This document shows positions 61,595 to 64,000 of a stretch of 64,000 nucleotides of DNA, piece after piece. Both the position numbers and the translations under genes were made by a program. Source of the DNA: Paenibacillus glacialis (GTDB lineage Bacteria; Bacillota; Bacilli; Paenibacillales; Paenibacillaceae). The DNA lies in the NCBI RefSeq assembly GCF_001637205.1, contig NZ_LVJH01000007.1:310001-374000 (forward strand). Reading direction: 5' to 3'. How positions within the stretch are numbered: the first letter of the stretch is position 1; every line of letters begins with the position of its first letter. The notes under the pieces are model-generated. The model saw nothing but the letters and a program-made list of their open reading frames with translations, searched no databases and had not been told where the DNA came from.

Positions 61595-61840
61595 AAAACA
61601 CTCAGCAAAAGAATCGTCATTCTTATTTCGGATGATGAACGAATTTTCAAAATTGACGAGCAACTTTGTGCATTGCTAAATCAACGCAAGGAAATATCAA
61701 ACAATAATCACACTATGGATTATGCACCAGGGGCATCAATACGAGGTTTTCGGCTAATTTGTAACTGGGAAAATATAACGCAGGAATATGTATTTATTAT
61801 TAAATCAGATGCTTTTACAAAAAGTATAGATTTGAAATGA
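61595..61840 (+). pseudogene. in-frame coding fragment after the stalk-protein stop
   Basis: Directly after the TAA the same frame continues open for 81 codons (ISDDERIFKIDEQLCALLNQRKEIS; MDYAPGASIRGFRLICNWENITQEYVFII). There is no start codon or ribosome site at its front. It could be the tail of a once separate gene or a separated C-terminal part of the stalk protein. Not a recognised family. Confidence 0.4.
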
Positions 61841-61864
61841 ACAGGGGAGCGGCAACTCCCCTGT
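61841..61864. terminator. terminator of the LPMO gene
   Basis: ACAGGGGAG (61841-61849) pairs perfectly with CTCCCCTGT (61856-61864) around CGGCAA, nine bases past the minus-strand stop. Confidence 0.75.
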
Positions 61865-61872
61865 ACCTTATC

Positions 61873-63222
61873 TTACTTCAACAACCATAGCGAAGGTACA
61901 TTTGTAGGTTCCCAACCGATTAAGGATGTATGAGGTTGACGACACTCATATACAGAACCATTGTAGGATACGAGCGTACCTGCTGTGTATGCAGTATTAG
62001 CTGCCCAAGCCGGGTTGGTTGGTGCAGTAGCGGTCCTGCCATTGACTGTGCTAACAGTTGATTGATTGTTAGCGGCATCGAATGCATACACATTGAATGT
62101 ATAAGCTGTGCTTGCACTAAGACCTGTTACAGTATAATCCGTTGTAGAGCCAGATACAGACGTGACTAACGTCGTACCGTTATAGATACGGTAACCAGTA
62201 ACGCCAACATTGTCCGTTGATGCATTCCACATCAACTGCATACTAGAAGAAGTTGGAGTTCCCATAACATGCAAGCCGCTAGGTGCTGTTGGAGCTTGCG
62301 TGTCATTGCCAACAGGTGCACTTGTGGTAACGCTTACAGAATTGCTGGCATTAGATACGTTGCCAGCAGCGTCAATCGCCTTGACACTAAAGCTATAAGC
62401 AGTATTCGCTGTAAGTCCGGACACGGAGTAAGTTAATGTTGAGCTAGATACAGTAGTGACCAAGGAAGAACCGTTAAATACTTGGTAACCTGTTACACCA
62501 ACGTTATCTGTGGATGCGTTCCAAGCCAATGAAACGCTGGTAGATGTTTGTCCAGTAGAAGATAAAGCTGCTGGGGCAGAAGGTGCTTGTGTATCGACAG
62601 GGTTGCTACCACTGAAGTTAACATCAATGACATTATAGAAGGCGTTCGGAGTATCTGCGATTTCCCAGACAGCCAAGATCACTTGGTATCCACTGCGTGC
62701 TGGAACGTTACATGTGTCAGAGTAGGAGAATGGTGGTTGTGTTCCTGGATAATTGACGGAACAGAAGGGAGTAAGGTCGAATGAGTCCCGAGTTAGAACA
62801 GCGTTAGGATTCCAGTTAGCTTTTGTAATGTAGTACTTCCAGCTTGTTGTAGCATGATTGGCAGTCAGCTTCCAAGTGAATGTATTAGTTCCTGCAGAGA
62901 TGTTTACTTTAGACCAACGAGTAGCTGATTGTTCATCAAGCTCAGGATAAGCCCCATTAGCACTAGCAATTTTTCCGTCAGCTGGTCCCGCAGCAGGGAA
63001 GCCTTTAGGCGCTTCTAAACTTTGTGGCTCATATACGATCGGTCCACAATTCGTGTTTTGACCCGATTTACAAAGTGCTGCTCTACTAGCAGGTCCTTCT
63101 ACATAACCGTGTGCGGAAGAATTCCCCGGGAACACAATCAAACAAATCGCAGCAATTAACAGGATACTACCATAAGCAAGAAACTTTGACATACTTAAAT
63201 TAGAAACACGAATAGTTGACAT
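61873..63222 (-). CDS. AA10 lytic polysaccharide monooxygenase with two FN3 domains and a CBM5/12
   Basis: A 449-residue secreted copper enzyme. The signal peptide ends SSA before His 38, which becomes the N-terminal histidine of the copper brace; the second brace His is in [13 protein letters not shown] (His 123). The catalytic domain (to ~205) includes [21 protein letters not shown] and NAFYNVIDV. Two fibronectin III domains follow (each with [14 protein letters not shown] or the like) and a C-terminal chitin-binding module ([35 protein letters not shown]). It oxidatively cleaves crystalline chitin, or cellulose in some members. RBS AAAGGAGG. Confidence 0.93.
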   Translation of the reverse strand: MSTIRVSNLSMSKFLAYGSILLIAAICLIVFPGNSSAHGYVEGPASRAALCKSGQNTNCGPIVYEPQSLEAPKGFPAAGPADGKIASANGAYPELDEQSATRWSKVNISAGTNTFTWKLTANHATTSWKYYITKANWNPNAVLTRDSFDLTPFCSVNYPGTQPPFSYSDTCNVPARSGYQVILAVWEIADTPNAFYNVIDVNFSGSNPVDTQAPSAPAALSSTGQTSTSVSLAWNASTDNVGVTGYQVFNGSSLVTTVSSSTLTYSVSGLTANTAYSFSVKAIDAAGNVSNASNSVSVTTSAPVGNDTQAPTAPSGLHVMGTPTSSSMQLMWNASTDNVGVTGYRIYNGTTLVTSVSGSTTDYTVTGLSASTAYTFNVYAFDAANNQSTVSTVNGRTATAPTNPAWAANTAYTAGTLVSYNGSVYECRQPHTSLIGWEPTNVPSLWLLK

Positions 63223-63431
63223 TTTATTACGCCTCCTTTAATTTGAAAAAAATTTGATCTAACAAATAGTTTCTTTAAATTTTATACGTGATGTTTCAGA
63301 TGTTAACTCCTCTCTTTTTTTAGACGTATTTATATAAACTCAGAAAGAGTCATATATTCAATTTGTAAAAAGTGAGTAGGAAAGTAAAAATGAAATAGTT
63401 CATCATAGCATGAAATGAGTGTTTGACACGG

Positions 63432-63445
63432 TGGTAGCGCTTTCA
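63432..63445. promoter_or_regulatory. possible cre site upstream of the LPMO gene
   Basis: TGGTAGCGCTTTCA has one mismatch to the cre consensus and lies 210 bases upstream of the minus-strand start. No clear promoter was located, so its target is uncertain. The rest of 63223-63731 holds no gene. Confidence 0.45.
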
Positions 63446-63731
63446 AAACGAAGAGGTAAATACGGAAATAATTGTTTACTGATAGAGTGTTTTGTAATAT
63501 TAATATGTAGATATTTGGAAGCGTATATAATATAAGAGTGATTATACTACAAAAAAATAGAAATGTGTGACATTTATCATAGATTTATGTGAAAATAGTT
63601 AAATTTCCTTATAATGCAACTTTGGAACTATGGCCGCGAAAGACGCCTTTCGTTTGCCGCTTTTGATGTAATGCTCTATGCTTATATGGAAGTAATTAAT
63701 GACACGAGGTGGAATTATTTGTAGCACATTA

Positions 63732-64000
63732 TTGAAAATTGATCGACGTGACATTCCGAAAGCTGCAAGTGTTCTGGCACAAGCGTTTGCAAAAGAAGAT
63801 CCGTTGTATCAGCATATTTTACCGGATGAGAAGACAAGGCTCCACGTTATGAATATTTTTTTTCATAGGTATATTGAAATGCTATATCCATATTGTGATT
63901 TGCTAACAATTTCAGACAACTTTGAGGCTGTGGCGCTGGTGTTTCATTCGGAGCGCGAAGCAGGGACATTACGTTCGAAAGTCAAGTATATGAAGCAGAT
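63732..64000 (+). CDS. GNAT-like acetyltransferase (5' part)
   Basis: The frame runs off the window end. It reads LLKIDRRDIPKAASVLAQAFAKEDPLYQHILPDE, typical of GNAT N-termini. The start is uncertain: TTG 63732 is the first accepted codon in frame, but the nearest ribosome site (GAGGTGG at ~63708) is 18 bases away. The acetyl-CoA loop lies beyond the window, so the family call is moderate. Confidence 0.6.
   Translation, partial: MKIDRRDIPKAASVLAQAFAKEDPLYQHILPDEKTRLHVMNIFFHRYIEMLYPYCDLLTISDNFEAVALVFHSEREAGTLRSKVKYMKQ

Overview
The window looks like a chromosomal segment of a Paenibacillus-like member of the Bacillota. Support: low GC (roughly 40% by eye), strong AGGAGG-type ribosome binding sites often followed by TTG or GTG starts, a lipoteichoic-acid-synthase-type gene, a ParE/ParC pair, Fur, FapR and cre-like boxes of Bacillus type, and a chitin-active LPMO. 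The genus is inferred from protein character, not from a marker gene. No rRNA, tRNA, CRISPR array or prophage was seen.

Layout. 0-5 kb: 3' end of an MglB-type galactose-binding protein gene, a secreted CAP-domain protein with a 12-bp repeat tract, an SGNH hydrolase and an ABC-2 exporter pair. 4.9-9.3 kb: parE-parC. 9.4-19.3 kb: MarR regulator plus MFS transporter, small hypothetical genes, several methyltransferases, an RluA pseudouridine synthase, an aldo/keto reductase, a double GNAT protein and an HpaB-type hydroxylase. 19.3-20.6 kb: a frameshifted WG-repeat gene lying between two diverged copies of the hpaB 3' end. 20.6-24.6 kb: DHA2 efflux pump with a TetR regulator, an SPFH protein and a tiny hydrophobic peptide gene. 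24.7-28.8 kb: divergent Fur-controlled siderophore uptake locus (ATPase, two permeases, binding lipoprotein). 28.9-31 kb: membrane proteins and a PadR operon. 31.2-33.6 kb: fabH-fabF behind a FapR-like box. 34-38 kb: LTA synthase, then MarR plus MFS efflux. 38.3-40.5 kb: an ABC permease with its ATPase gene cut by a decayed IS3-family element.

40.6-50 kb is accessory. It holds two paralogous open reading frames, each joining an AraC-type regulator in frame to a siderophore-binding lipoprotein, with a Fur box inside the coding linker. Around them are two TetR units with very clear palindromic operators, and three copies of a 33-bp repeat. 50-55 kb: an SDR protein lacking the catalytic tyrosine, hypothetical proteins, a VOC protein, a YcgL-like nucleotidyltransferase, and a CzrA/CDF zinc-efflux pair. 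55.1-59.5 kb: a complete MurNAc recycling operon (murQ-murP-mupG-murR) with cre and RpiR-type sites. Two copies of a hairpin repeat lie 7.5 kb apart at 52.1 and 59.7 kb. 60-64 kb: small membrane protein, stalk-domain protein, modular LPMO and the start of a GNAT gene.

How it works together: iron acquisition is the strongest theme (one full transporter, two AraC-lipoprotein hybrids and four Fur-like boxes). Cell-wall metabolism (MurNAc recycling, LTA synthesis, chitin oxidation, fatty acid initiation) is second, and regulated efflux third. The least expected item is the pair of AraC-lipoprotein hybrids: as read, each would be a membrane-tethered DNA-binding protein with an extracytoplasmic siderophore sensor.
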